DNA of 64,000 nucleotides from Semisulcospira habei (GCA_036245525.1 BTPG01000005.1:117885188-117949187); one strand, 5' to 3'. Positions 1-9,053 are shown, numbered from the stretch's first letter. The notes: generated from the sequence alone by a model not told the origin. Program-made: numbers and translations.

Positions 1-224
1 GCATCTGATTCTGATGAAAGTTCAATATTAAATGCAAGGCGTGCAGTGCCAGGAACAATAACGTCACTGGGACCTAGGTTTGGAAACTTGACTGTAAGTG
101 TTTGATTCTGGTCTATGGTACTAGGATTGTTTGTGATGACGATTGATTGTCTTATGCCCTTAACACCCAGGGGCTCACGTAGTTTTCTGTATGGGTCTAA
201 CTTTGAACCGTAAGACTGTGTCAT
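1..224 (-). CDS. Polinton/Maverick major capsid protein, N-terminal fragment
   Basis: This is a 74-codon open frame on the minus strand, starting at the ATG at 224-222 and running off the left edge. The translation begins Met-Thr-Gln-Ser-Tyr and contains DQNQTLTVKFPN followed by a VIVPGTARLAFNIEL stretch. From memory, this matches the N-terminus of the double-jelly-roll (hexon-like) major capsid protein of Polintons and adintoviruses of aquatic invertebrates. In that family the protein forms the icosahedral shell and is several hundred residues long, so most of it lies outside the window. It is divergent from the gene at 266, with 41 bp between the start codons. There is no stop or frameshift in the visible part. 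Family assignment is by recall of sequence pattern, not a search. Confidence 0.7.
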   Translation of the reverse strand, partial: MTQSYGSKLDPYRKLREPLGVKGIRQSIVITNNPSTIDQNQTLTVKFPNLGPSDVIVPGTARLAFNIELSSESD

Positions 225-265
225 TTTTATTATGCACAATAAAAAAATAATAAATTAATAAAACA
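225..265. promoter_or_regulatory. Divergent A/T-rich intergenic promoter region
   Basis: Forty-one bases separate the start codons of the capsid gene (minus) and the 407-aa gene (plus). The stretch is almost entirely A/T, with TTTTTATTATG on one side and TAAATTAATAAAAC on the other. With so little space, each gene's promoter must lie in or next to this gap. Promoter activity is inferred from position and composition. Confidence 0.4.
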
Positions 266-1489
266 ATGGCAGCGGGAGGATTTAATCATGAAGAGTTTAA
301 AATGGATGACATGAATGTCTCAGATACCAGTATCACAGATATGACTGGTACAAGTAATACTTCTAGTATGTATCACGAACTTTTAGAAACCAAAGTGAAC
401 TCATTTTATGATAGTGTTGGTGAGCGTCCATATCAAATAGATCCTAATCAGTTTGAATATGAAAAAGGACATTTATATTTAAAAACTGTTGACAAAGGTA
501 AAATACTATTAACTAAGAAAAACAACCCTAGTAGTTTTAGAGCTTTAGGTACAATCAAAGGTGAAGGTGGTGTTAGTGCCTTGCGCCAACTTGGTGTTGG
601 TGAAAGAAGGATACCACCTCGAGCTGCTACCATTCTAAATGATTCGCAATCAAAATTACCGACTGAGCAAGAGATTGATATGGCTGATAAAACAAAACTA
701 CCAGAAATAGTAGACAAGACAATACAAGAAACATCATTTATAAATGAGGCTATAAAAACAATTGATGACCCTCCTTTTCAAATAGGTGACTCTTCTTTTA
801 CATTGCGTGAGATAGCTGCGTTGGATAAAGCACTACAGTCAACAAGGGGTGAGATGGTAAATAACGTAGTCAAACTTAGTGAGCTTGATAAACACATTGA
901 AAAAGAAAAAGAGAAACTGGCTACTGCAGACAATGGGAATTATGACATTGAAATAAAAGAAAGAATACAAGAAAGATTAAAAAATTTGTATATAGAAAGA
1001 GATGCTCGGTTAGAAGTAATTGATAATGGTAGACAAAAACTGAAAACACAGGTCAACAGAATTAGAGAAACTATTCAGAAAATACTTAATGAGGATACAA
1101 CTTTGACTGAGAGATTAAAAACACTTTTCAGAGAGCAGGGTATCACTATTGCAAGTTTAATTACTGCTCTTGGATTTATTATTAGTACTGTAGTGTTAGC
1201 TGTAACAGGTGGTGGTAGTAGTCCAGCACCTCCAGCTCCTCCAACTCCATCAGACCCAAAAGATTTACAGACGTGGGTAAAAAAACAGTTGTCTCACATA
1301 TCAGACTTGCTTAAAAAATTAGCTGTAAAAGCAGCAGATGCTTTACCAGGTATTATAGGTAGTGTTGTCAGTTGGCTTATTAGTACTACAGCAAAGGTAG
1401 TAGGGTTTATGGCAGAGCATGTATGGATATTTTTGGTAACAGTAGGAGGGTTAATTATAGGATACTTAATGAAACAGGTAAAGAAGTAA
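266..1489 (+). CDS. Polinton-associated protein with coiled coil and C-terminal membrane segments (407 aa)
   Basis: An intact 407-residue frame. The N-terminus (about residues 1-40) is Met/Asp/Ser/Thr-rich with a D-M-T-G-T-S-N-T-S-S motif and then QIDPNQFEYE, a signature I associate with proteins carried by Polintons in cnidarians and molluscs. Residues about 200-290 are strongly charged and likely coiled coil. A hydrophobic segment around residues 295-315 precedes a Gly/Ser/Pro/Ala linker, and residues about 355-400 hold two more hydrophobic stretches ending in a basic tail (MKQVKK). This suggests a membrane-associated or virion-internal structural protein, but no biochemical role is established here. 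The last 24 bp overlap the 3' end of the convergent gene at 1466-2758. The ATG at 266 is chosen because it follows an A/T-rich leader. Confidence 0.65.
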   Translation: MAAGGFNHEEFKMDDMNVSDTSITDMTGTSNTSSMYHELLETKVNSFYDSVGERPYQIDPNQFEYEKGHLYLKTVDKGKILLTKKNNPSSFRALGTIKGEGGVSALRQLGVGERRIPPRAATILNDSQSKLPTEQEIDMADKTKLPEIVDKTIQETSFINEAIKTIDDPPFQIGDSSFTLREIAALDKALQSTRGEMVNNVVKLSELDKHIEKEKEKLATADNGNYDIEIKERIQERLKNLYIERDARLEVIDNGRQKLKTQVNRIRETIQKILNEDTTLTERLKTLFREQGITIASLITALGFIISTVVLAVTGGGSSPAPPAPPTPSDPKDLQTWVKKQLSHISDLLKKLAVKAADALPGIIGSVVSWLISTTAKVVGFMAEHVWIFLVTVGGLIIGYLMKQVKK

Positions 1490-2758
1490 TATTCCTAATC
1501 CAGTAAGGCGTATTACCAATGCAGTTCTCTCTGACTCATGTGTGTTTTCTTGGCCTGTTACTGACTGTACTGGTGCTGGTTCAGGTGTCTGTGCCGATGC
1601 TTGGGCTGTTATTGACATTACTGGTTTTACTATCTGTTCAGGTGGTGGTGTTGATATTTGTGTTACTGGTGGTGTTACTGGTTGTATGTGAGAGGTTGTT
1701 GGACTCAAGTTTACAGATTGATTAAGTCCTAATTTCTGATTACTCCCTGCAACAACTATTTCATTATTATAATTTGTTATTACTCCAATTTGTAGTTGAA
1801 GATCAGAAGGCAACATGTATAACCCAATGCCTACTACAAAGTCAACTTTTGATCTGGCATATCTGAGAACGTTTTGGTAACGTTGTATGCTAGATGGAAG
1901 ATCAACAACTGAGTTAATAGAATCTTCTAAATTTGCTAAAAACTGTTTTTGTGCTTCAAATTTACCACTTCCATTCAAAATGTTTGATTTTGTTAGTGAT
2001 TGTGCTCCTAGTAAACACCAGACATATGTTCTGATAGACTCATTGATGCACTCGACTCCTGCTTGAGTAAACCCGTCAGATTTATCTAAAATAAATGTGG
2101 TCCACGCATTAGTCTGCTTCTGCTCTATTGATCCTAACCAGACTTGTGATTTTGATGAGAATGAAGTGTAACCAGGGTAGTAATCTTGTGGGTATTGTCT
2201 GTGACTCATAGCATAATACAATGTTCCCATACCATTGTGATCATCAAGTTTTTGTGTAAAGTCATACTTTGTACTGATGTTAAATTCATTACAGATCCGT
2301 TCAAATGCTTTCAAATCCATGGGATTGTTAAACTGATTAAAACTGGATTCAGTTGGTAATGGTGTATGCAGTTCTGACAGTATTCTTCTAAGCTGGTAAT
2401 AAACATGGAAATGATACACAGACTTAATCAGTTTGTTTGAGTGATTCAAATGGTCTGTAAATGAAACACCACAGCCTGTAGTAGAACACAGTATGGCAAA
2501 GTTAAGTTGGTTTTGAAACATCTGTAGTGGACTTGAAGACCACTTTCTTGCAGTAGAGTCATCTGTAATTGGAGGGTTTAGGTAATGATCAAAAGGGTTG
2601 GGTACTTTGACTTGAAATAAATCTTGTTCAGACACAGCTATATCAAGCTGATTTAACTGAATTATTTTCTGTTCATAAGTAGGTGCGACATTATACTTGG
2701 CATCCACATTAAATTGGTATGCATTTACAGTATTAATTGTTGGTGATTTAAATTCCAT
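1466..2758 (-). CDS. Polinton-associated protein of unknown function (430 aa)
   Basis: An intact 430-residue frame on the minus strand, starting at the ATG complement at 2758. Residues 1-330 look globular, with several Cys and aromatic residues (for example CSTTGCG near residue 90 and a YYPGYTSF stretch near 195). About residues 345-405 are a low-complexity Pro/Thr/Gln/Val linker. The last ~20 residues are hydrophobic (LTGLGILLLYLF), suggesting a C-terminal membrane anchor. I do not recognise the fold. Its place between capsid genes supports a structural or assembly role, which is inference. It is convergent with the 407-aa gene (24 bp overlap) and divergent from the penton-like gene, with 26 bp between starts. 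Confidence 0.6.
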   Translation of the reverse strand: MEFKSPTINTVNAYQFNVDAKYNVAPTYEQKIIQLNQLDIAVSEQDLFQVKVPNPFDHYLNPPITDDSTARKWSSSPLQMFQNQLNFAILCSTTGCGVSFTDHLNHSNKLIKSVYHFHVYYQLRRILSELHTPLPTESSFNQFNNPMDLKAFERICNEFNISTKYDFTQKLDDHNGMGTLYYAMSHRQYPQDYYPGYTSFSSKSQVWLGSIEQKQTNAWTTFILDKSDGFTQAGVECINESIRTYVWCLLGAQSLTKSNILNGSGKFEAQKQFLANLEDSINSVVDLPSSIQRYQNVLRYARSKVDFVVGIGLYMLPSDLQLQIGVITNYNNEIVVAGSNQKLGLNQSVNLSPTTSHIQPVTPPVTQISTPPPEQIVKPVMSITAQASAQTPEPAPVQSVTGQENTHESERTALVIRLTGLGILLLYLFH

Positions 2759-2784
2759 CCTTTTTTTTTTATGTGATAATAAAA
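2759..2784. promoter_or_regulatory. Divergent promoter gap with T10 tract
   Basis: Only 26 bp lie between the minus-strand ATG (2758) and the plus-strand ATG (2785). They contain a run of ten or more T and then ATAATAAAA directly before the plus ATG. The arrangement repeats that at 225-265. A regulatory role is inferred from compaction and composition. Confidence 0.35.
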
Positions 2785-3525
2785 ATGTTTATAACCTTAA
2801 CCAATATTGACACAAGCAAACCAGTGTGGCTAACTAATGGAATCGATAATCGAGATGGTAACAAGGCTGTGGCTATCCATGAAATGTTTTATACAGTAAA
2901 GTGGTTTAATGTAACGGATAATACAAGTTTTTATATAAGTTATGTTAATGCTGGTAATAGTGGCTTGGACACTAATACACACTTTATACCATCTGGGTAT
3001 TATAACTTTTGTACTTTAGCTACATGGTTTCAAAATAATTTAAAAATTAAAGCAACTTTAAATCAGGCTAACTTGTTTGTTGAATTAGAAATTCCTACAG
3101 GCACTATACCTTTATTTTCAACTGAACTTGCATATTTACTTGGTTTAATAGACAGAAATACAATGCCTGTAAATTGGGTAATGGGTTTTACAGATAATGG
3201 TACTAGTGGATGGTATTATACACCAGATGTAACTAAAATAACTGGAACATATCCTGTTCATTTGTCAGTACACACATTTCTAAATGTTCATTTGAAAGAA
3301 CTAAACACGACTGAAAATGTACACAATGGAAAACCATCAACTTTGTTGAGATGCTTACCAACTGGAACTGCACCCTATTGTGAAATTGTGGTTGTTAGAT
3401 TTCCTAATTTACAGTTTAAGAAATTAGGTTCTAGTTTCTTTGAGTCACTGAGTATATCTGTAACTAATCAGAATGGTAAACCAGTTGTGATGCATGATTT
3501 TAGTGTTGTGTTAGAAATTAAATAA
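2785..3525 (+). CDS. Polinton minor capsid (penton-like) protein
   Basis: An intact frame of 246 residues from the ATG at 2785. The in-frame GTG at 2773 is upstream but unlikely as a start, because the ATG sits right after the ATAATAAAA leader. The sequence is beta-rich throughout. A central segment resembles TELAYLLGL, the last third carries GKPSTLLRCLP, then a VVRFPNLQFKKL stretch, and the protein ends VVLEIK. These features recall the single-jelly-roll penton protein that closes the capsid vertices in Polintons and adintoviruses, which is usually about 220-280 aa. It is followed after 22 bp by the 292-aa gene on the same strand. The assignment rests on recalled pattern and length. Confidence 0.62.
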   Translation: MFITLTNIDTSKPVWLTNGIDNRDGNKAVAIHEMFYTVKWFNVTDNTSFYISYVNAGNSGLDTNTHFIPSGYYNFCTLATWFQNNLKIKATLNQANLFVELEIPTGTIPLFSTELAYLLGLIDRNTMPVNWVMGFTDNGTSGWYYTPDVTKITGTYPVHLSVHTFLNVHLKELNTTENVHNGKPSTLLRCLPTGTAPYCEIVVVRFPNLQFKKLGSSFFESLSISVTNQNGKPVVMHDFSVVLEIK

Positions 3526-3547
3526 TTTTATTTTTGTTTATAAAAAA
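3526..3547 (+). promoter_or_regulatory. A/T-rich start-proximal motif
   Basis: The gap between stop and next ATG is TTTTATTTTTGTTTATAAAA and then AA, directly abutting the ATG. It matches the leaders before 2785 and 4448 (TAAATAAAAA, ATAATAAAA) and resembles late-promoter motifs of large DNA viruses. Function is inferred. Confidence 0.4.
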
Positions 3548-4426
3548 ATGAGTGGTCTTGGTCCAAAGCCTAGAATCATACCAGTTGCATGTCCAGTAAC
3601 AGAGTTGAAAGATTTGGCAGACGTACAGGATTTTGAGAAGGAAGGGGAAATTGGAGAAATATATGGTTTTGAACTTGATTCCTATGGCATGTACAAGAGG
3701 AAAGTAATTGTTGACATGAAAGATGGTGAAAAACAGATTCCTAAACTTGGTCAGCTTCGTGATGTTACTGTACCTACTCCACCTGTAAATAATGCGCCTT
3801 ACAACTTAATACATGTAGGTAGTAAGTGGGTTGTTTCACCTGTACCGGCACCACCACCCACAATTGACTGGGACATAAAGATTGAATTTATTAGTCCTTA
3901 TGTATACACTGATGATGAAGGCGCCTTAGTGTTTAGGAAGGTTGTTAATTCTGGGCCGCTTATTGTAAGCCTTGTTCCAAGTTTTGCCCTAGACAACAAT
4001 AGCAGAGAAAAACTGAAAGTTGAAAATTATGAGAAACGAAGATATCTTCTTACAACTAGAAAGGGTAGATCAGATACTTCTGTTGTGTTTATGCCAGCAA
4101 GCTTAGTCGTGGCTAGAGAAGCGACAATAGTATTTGAAATTATCATGAAATCTGTTGCTTCTGCTAAAGAGGCTCAAATTGCACAAGGAATTAAACTTAC
4201 ATGGAATGAAGCAGTAACAGAATCATCAAAGGTCTTTATTGCTATTACAAAAAATAATGATGTTATTAATGTTTCGAGCAGTATTACAGCTGTCAAGGTG
4301 GTGGTCGACAAAACAACTTTTGTTCGTCTAACTTACATAAACCTTGAACACATTGATCTTGTTGCATTTTATTATGCTAGCAAATTGTATACTTTTGAAG
4401 AGTTGCAAAATGTAATTGCTGATTAA
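3548..4426 (+). CDS. Polinton-associated protein of unknown function (292 aa)
   Basis: An intact 292-residue frame starting MSGLGPKPR. The first ~95 residues are charged and Pro-rich, with a VTVPTPPVNNAPY stretch followed by PVPAPPPT, which looks like a linker. Residues ~105-290 alternate hydrophobic and polar residues as in a beta-sandwich (for example WDIKIEFISPYVY, LIVSLVPSF, TIVFEIIMKS). I do not recognise a domain. The layout, a short N-terminal region plus a beta-rich C-terminal region beside a penton-like gene, would fit a fibre or capsid-surface protein, but that is a guess. It sits on the same strand as its neighbours, with 22 bp before and 21 bp after. Confidence 0.55.
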   Translation: MSGLGPKPRIIPVACPVTELKDLADVQDFEKEGEIGEIYGFELDSYGMYKRKVIVDMKDGEKQIPKLGQLRDVTVPTPPVNNAPYNLIHVGSKWVVSPVPAPPPTIDWDIKIEFISPYVYTDDEGALVFRKVVNSGPLIVSLVPSFALDNNSREKLKVENYEKRRYLLTTRKGRSDTSVVFMPASLVVAREATIVFEIIMKSVASAKEAQIAQGIKLTWNEAVTESSKVFIAITKNNDVINVSSSITAVKVVVDKTTFVRLTYINLEHIDLVAFYYASKLYTFEELQNVIAD

Positions 4427-4447
4427 AAAAATATTTGTAAATAAAAA
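4427..4447 (+). promoter_or_regulatory. A/T-rich start-proximal motif
   Basis: The 21-bp gap carries ATATTTGTAAATAAAAA directly before the ATG at 4448. The TAAATAAAAA core is shared in spirit with the leaders of the other genes of this element. A late-promoter role is inferred. Confidence 0.4.
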
Positions 4448-5074
4448 ATGGTGAACTTGTATCCACAAATACCACCTGAGCCTATTGAGCGTGATAAAAC
4501 ATTAAAGGCAGATTCATTCCGTTTAATGAATATTACAGAAGCGTTGAAGTATTTGGAAGAAGAACAAGCAAAATACTCGAGGTGTAAACGCCGTTACAAT
4601 ACGGTTTTCAATTCTGTACACAACACATCAATGGCCATGGGGGTGGTTTCGGCCGGATTATCTGTAGGAGGTATAACTCTTTTTGCAACGGGGGTGGGAA
4701 GTGTTATAGGAATTGCTGTTGAAGGTATTGGTCTTGTCACAAGTCTAGCATGCTTTGGTATGGAAGCTATTAACAAAAGATTTTATATAAAGTTGCAGAA
4801 GCATGAAGCATTAAGTACGCTCGCAGCAGCTAAGCTGACGAGTATGAAACTTATTATTAGTAAGGCTTTGGAAAATAATGAAATTGACGATAACGAATTT
4901 AAGAGAGTCCAGGATGATTTAGCAAATTACAAGCAACAGAAGTCTGAAATACAGAATAAGATGCGTAGTCAACCCGCGAATGTTGAAGAGCTAAAGAAAT
5001 CTTTTTTAGAACAAGGAAAAAAGATAGGCGTAGAAGAAACTATGAAAAAAGTTTACGGACTGTTAGGCAAGTAA
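4448..5074 (+). CDS. Polinton-associated protein with glycine-rich membrane hairpin (208 aa)
   Basis: An intact 208-residue frame. Residues 1-55 are polar and likely helical. Residues ~58-105 are a Gly/Ala/Val-rich hydrophobic double segment (around GVVSAGLSVGGITLF, then GSVIGIAVEGIGLV), typical of a membrane hairpin. Residues 110-208 are charged and predicted helical or coiled coil, ending in Gly-Lys. Proteins of this shape are common in invertebrate Polintons, but I know no assigned function; membrane remodelling or lysis would be speculation. It is the last gene before the presumed end of the element and has no stop or frameshift. Confidence 0.55.
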   Translation: MVNLYPQIPPEPIERDKTLKADSFRLMNITEALKYLEEEQAKYSRCKRRYNTVFNSVHNTSMAMGVVSAGLSVGGITLFATGVGSVIGIAVEGIGLVTSLACFGMEAINKRFYIKLQKHEALSTLAAAKLTSMKLIISKALENNEIDDNEFKRVQDDLANYKQQKSEIQNKMRSQPANVEELKKSFLEQGKKIGVEETMKKVYGLLGK

Positions 5075-5525
5075 AGATCAGTTTTGGTAATCATTCATTA
5101 ATTCTGAAATACTCTTCACAAAGAGATGTCATGCCTGCTCATTTGATGCCATCAGCCCCACCACCAGAGTACTACTGAGAAAAAAAAGTTTTCTTGTTGT
5201 CCTTGTAACTTGGAAATTCTGTCCAAGTAAGTTGTGACTTGGTTCAATAACTTACAAGATCTTATGATTAGGTTCTTGTAAGAACTTGTTTTAAGTCACT
5301 TATCAGAACTTGCACCAACTAACTTCAAAGTTACCTGTAAAGTTAGTTAGCGGTTGTAGGTGACTTTGGAAATTTGTTAACAAGTGTCTGTAGGTAACTT
5401 AAATTTGTATCAAGTGTATATAAGAATGTTTTGTGTGTGTGGTTATTATTAAATAACTGTGTTTTGGGGTATTGACGTAGAGTCAATGGTATAAATGTTC
5501 TTGAAATTATCATATCTCTAACACT
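5075..5525. repeat. Presumed terminal region (TIR) of the Polinton element
   Basis: The 450 bases after the last gene carry no frame and are full of short direct and inverted motifs (AACTT, AAGTTA, AAGTTAGTTAG, TAGGTGACTT, TAGGTAACTT). The segment ends ...CTAACACT near 5524, just before a microsatellite. Polinton terminal repeats usually begin AG and end CT, so a right boundary near 5524 is plausible. The other terminus is outside the window, so neither the inverted repeat nor the expected 6-bp target duplication can be checked. Confidence 0.4.
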
Positions 5526-5815
5526 AACTATATATACACATGCATAAATACACGCACAGACGCACACACACACAAACACTCGCACACATACATACACGCA
5601 TGCACATGCATACATACTAGCATGCACACGCATACATACATGCACTCACACAATGACAAACACTCACACACAAACACTCGCACGCATACATACATGCACT
5701 CACACACTGACAGACAAACACACTCATACACTGACAAACACACGCATACACACTCACACATACCTACAAACACACACAAGCACTCACACACACAGACAGA
5801 CAGACAGACACAAAA
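5526..5815. repeat. Degenerate CA-rich microsatellite
   Basis: Variable units of CACA, CATACATACA, CACTCACACA and GACAGACA occur over about 290 bp, ending in (CAGA)n. Long open frames here on both strands are products of the repeat, not genes. Confidence 0.9.
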
Positions 5816-5930
5816 TCTTTATTCAGCATGTAGACTCCAGTCCGCAGAAAACTTCACCGCATTTCAGTTGTATGACACGATATAGACGCGGCGTACTTAG
5901 TCACGTTACTAAGTCCCTATGTCAGTGTTA

Positions 5931-6890
5931 AAAACCGCGCTGACGGCGTTAGCGGCAAGGGTGTCATTAGAAGATTAAATACTTTGTATTAAGAGTCATT
6001 TAACTCTGTGTTCTGTCTATGTTTTTGCTTGCTACAGAGCTACAGGTCGCTAAATCAACTTCCACATTGCAGCTAGTGACGTATTTGTCTGCACGCTGTA
6101 CTCAAATGAAACTGTCTGCACGCCGCGCGCCAGCGATGTTTGCTACGTAAGATCTATTTTAAAACCGCGCTGACGGCGTTAGCGGCAAGGGTGTCATTAG
6201 AATTTTGAAGACTTTATGTTAAGAGTCATTTAACTCTGTGTTCTGTCTATGTTTTTGCTTGCTACAGAGCTACAGATCGCTAAATCAACTTGGCACATTG
6301 CAGCTAGTGACGTATTTGTCTGCACGCTGTACTCAAATGAAACTGTCTGCACGCCGCGCGCCAGCGATGTTTGCTACGTAAGATCTATTTTAAAACCGCG
6401 CTGACAGCGTTAGCGGCAAGGGTGTCATTAGAATTTTGAAGACTTTATGTTAAGAGTCATTTAACTCTGTGTTCTGTCTATGTTTTTGCTTGCTACAGAG
6501 CTACAGGCCGCTGAGCCCACGCCGCGCTATTTACCACCAGCGATGTTTGCTACGTAAAATCTATTTTAAAACCGCGCTGACGGCGTTAGCGGCAAGGGTG
6601 TCATTAGAATTTTGAAGACTTTATGTTAAGAGTCATTTAACTCTGTGTTCTGTCTCTGTCCTCAACTGAATGACACTGTCTGCAGTCCGCGCTGACGGCG
6701 TTAACGGCAAGGTGGTAAACAGAATTTTGAAGACTTTATGTTAAGAGTCATTTAACTCTGTGTTCTGTCTCTGTCCTCGCTGTACTCAACTGAATGACAC
6801 TGTCTGCAGTCCGCGCTGACGGCGTTAACGGCAAGGTGGTAAACAGAATATTTAAGACTTTATGTTAAGAGTCATTTAACTCTGTGTTCT
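5931..6890 (+). repeat. Minisatellite of six tandem units with shrinking length
   Basis: Units begin with (AAAA)CCGCGCTGACGGCG near 5931, 6161, 6392, 6568, 6683 and 6807. Full units are ~230 bp; the third is 176 bp, and the last three are about 115, 124 and 80 bp through internal deletion. The shared head (CCGCGCTGACGGCGTTAGCG) and the segment AGAGTCATTTAACTCTGTGT are kept in every unit. There is no open frame of note and no terminal signature linking it to a known transposon. Confidence 0.9.
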
Positions 6891-7665
6891 ACTCTCATTT
6901 CTTAGTTGTTTACGAGACGGAAGTAATAGCAAATGACTCTGTTTTAGTAGGCTCAATCTTCTGTTTTGCCCCTCAACACATGCTTACTGCGCCGTTAGCG
7001 GTCCCCGTGTGTGACTGCACACCTAAATTCGATAGAAATCGACATAGGTCTGTAAACGTGACACTGCCTAGATAAATTAAACAACCTGACGAGAATAAAT
7101 GTCCTATTACATAGAGACCCGCATGCTTTTGCGTACGGTACAACCAATAAACTAAAACCGCGGTTTTTCACTCACAGCCGTGTTTAAAGTAAAACGCAAT
7201 ACTGAACCCGGTTGTACTCGACACTCCGCAATTTAACAGTAAGTTTTCTTTAGTCTCGGCTCACTAACCTTTTTGTTGTTTCAACATAACGCACAATAGT
7301 AATATTCTACAAGATGTATCACTGCACTGAATATCGAAGTCCGGAATTTGTAATATTTCCAATGGCTACCACAAATAACACATCTTCTCACAGCAACAGA
7401 AATCCTTGAAACGTCTCAACGACGCAATACTTGATCACGAGACTAGGGTCACGAGTTGACACGCGGCGTTGTTATTGGCAACATTGACGTCACTTACTTT
7501 TGGGTTGGGTGTTGTGGAAATTATGCCTAACGGGAATTCCCACAATGAGGCAAGTAGTCATTTCCCGAAAACAGCTGATAGTAGTAAATGACAGCATTAA
7601 TAATTTAGGTTGGGTGGGGTATCTGCCTTAATACTCGCGGGTTGGCAGTTGATAAAAAAATCGTT
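6891..7665. other. No recognisable feature
   Basis: Unique-looking, moderately A/T-rich sequence. I see no splice-bounded exon, transposase or RNA gene. It may be the flank of the preceding minisatellite's parent sequence. Confidence 0.5.
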
Positions 7666-7974
7666 GCTTGAATGATTTCTGGAGTGGAACTAAAATGGCT
7701 AGGTAATAAAGGTATTGGGTGTCTTGGGTGGCGTTGGGTTTGTCTAAATGGCTAGTTGATTACAATAATTAGTTGATCGATGTGGCATTTATCGATTTGA
7801 TTGGTTTTCAAATCTTATATTCTCATTCTAGAATTAATTATTCTGAGAATGAGAATATGAGAGCCCCAGCCTACCCCTCCCCCAAACGTAGCTTGAATGA
7901 TTTCTGGAGTGGAACTAAAATGGCTAGGTAATAAAGGTATTGGTGGTAATTGGTCGAGTGGGTTTGTCTAAATA
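7666..7974. repeat. 85-bp direct repeat pair with central hairpin
   Basis: GCTTGAATGATTTCTGGAGT begins near-identical ~85-bp copies at 7666-7750 and 7891-7974. Between them, 7817-7858 is a hairpin with 13-bp perfect arms (ATATTCTCATTCT and its complement). The layout suggests a small duplicated or foldback element; the family is unknown. Confidence 0.7.
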
Positions 7975-8094
7975 CGGAGAGGATCAAATAAATCTATAGA
8001 TTGGGGGAGGGGTGTCCATCACCTGTCTACTTATCTATCTCTACGCCTATAATTAGTTGGGAGCTCCAGCCGCCCAGCTAATCATCCACCACCC

Positions 8095-8318
8095 TTAACC
8101 CATATCATACTGAGGCTAAAAGCTTCTAATTTGTACACTACCATATGCTAGCTACATTATATTACTTACAGATAAGGACATAGACCAATGGCTTTAGTTC
8201 AAGGGTGGTGCCAGAATAGCTTGGCGCCTAAAAGCGCCAAGCTATTCTGGCACTACCCTTGAACTATTTTAGTCAAACTTATTTCACACACTGGTGTATT
8301 CTGAATGATAAGGGTTAA
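8095..8318. mobile_element. TTAA-ended palindromic MITE (B-type), copy 1
   Basis: It is bounded by TTAACCCATATCAT and ATGATAAGGGTTAA. The central palindrome at 8196-8266 has arms AGTTCAAGGGTGGTGCCAGA and its complement. Relative to the A-type copies, both arms carry the same changes (AGAATAGC with GCTATTCT). Confidence 0.85.
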
Positions 8319-8719
8319 ACTGTCATTGTTGGTCCATAGGATAACACTTAACATTCTACCAGTGATATCAGATCTCAAGAGTGAGTCATTTACTCTGACG
8401 AAAAGGGCTGCCTCAAGTGGGGGTGACTGAACTAAGTGATGGCAGGTGTCCAAAGAGGAGATCGATCATCTGGTAATGTAATATGCACGTATACAACAAT
8501 GATCAAAATATCGTTATTTCCACGTGCTTGTCCCTGAACATTTGTCAGGAAGAAATTGGCACACAATATACAAAGGGTATCTGCCAAGTGTCAAGGCAGA
8601 GACACAAAAGTTTACTCTCCTCAAAGATTTGATAGGGTCATGTTACTGTGTACATGAATGTACATGTACTATATGTTGGAACTTGGAGCACACTGTAACT
8701 TGTCTTTAGCCAGCTGGAC
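8319..8719. other. No recognisable feature
   Basis: Mixed-composition sequence with no supported gene. Short frames here lack splice context or any familiar motif. Confidence 0.45.
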
Positions 8720-8924
8720 ACCTGCATAATTATGATTGTTTTCATCCCTATGTCACATGACCAATCACTTTAGCGCAAACCATACCATGTGACCTCGCTA
8801 TAAAAACCCTTGTAGCAACAGGCGTCTGAAGTTTGATCAACTTGTCTACTTTTACGAATTTAGCTGAGGAAGCATGAGTTTGCTACATGGATCCTTGTAG
8901 CAAACTCCTGCTACCAATAACTTA
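8720..8924 (-). repeat. Dispersed repeat J, copy 1 (short hairpin form)
   Basis: On the minus strand it reads GTTATTGGTAGCAGGAG, a short hairpin (AGTTTGCTAC/GTAGCAAACT), then GTTGATCAAACTTC, GCTACAAGGGTTTT and GGGATGAAAACAAT. The same blocks occur in the same order at 37895-38680, there with a much larger hairpin. Confidence 0.65.
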
Positions 8925-9053
8925 TATTGTCCATATATACATAACAGCACAACACATTGCGATGCAGAAACTGATGACTAATCACTACAGCAGGTGGATA
9001 TAAAAAAATACCATGGTAACCGCCTGTTGAAGTGTATGGTCACCAATTTCCAT

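Noticed and set aside
2773..2784. GTG at 2773 as start of the penton-like gene
   Set aside because: The ATG at 2785 follows the same A/T-rich leader as the neighbouring genes; a GTG start is unlikely here.
5931..6890. CRISPR-like array because of regular direct repeats
   Set aside because: Units are long, unequal and contiguous without unique spacers; the context is eukaryotic.
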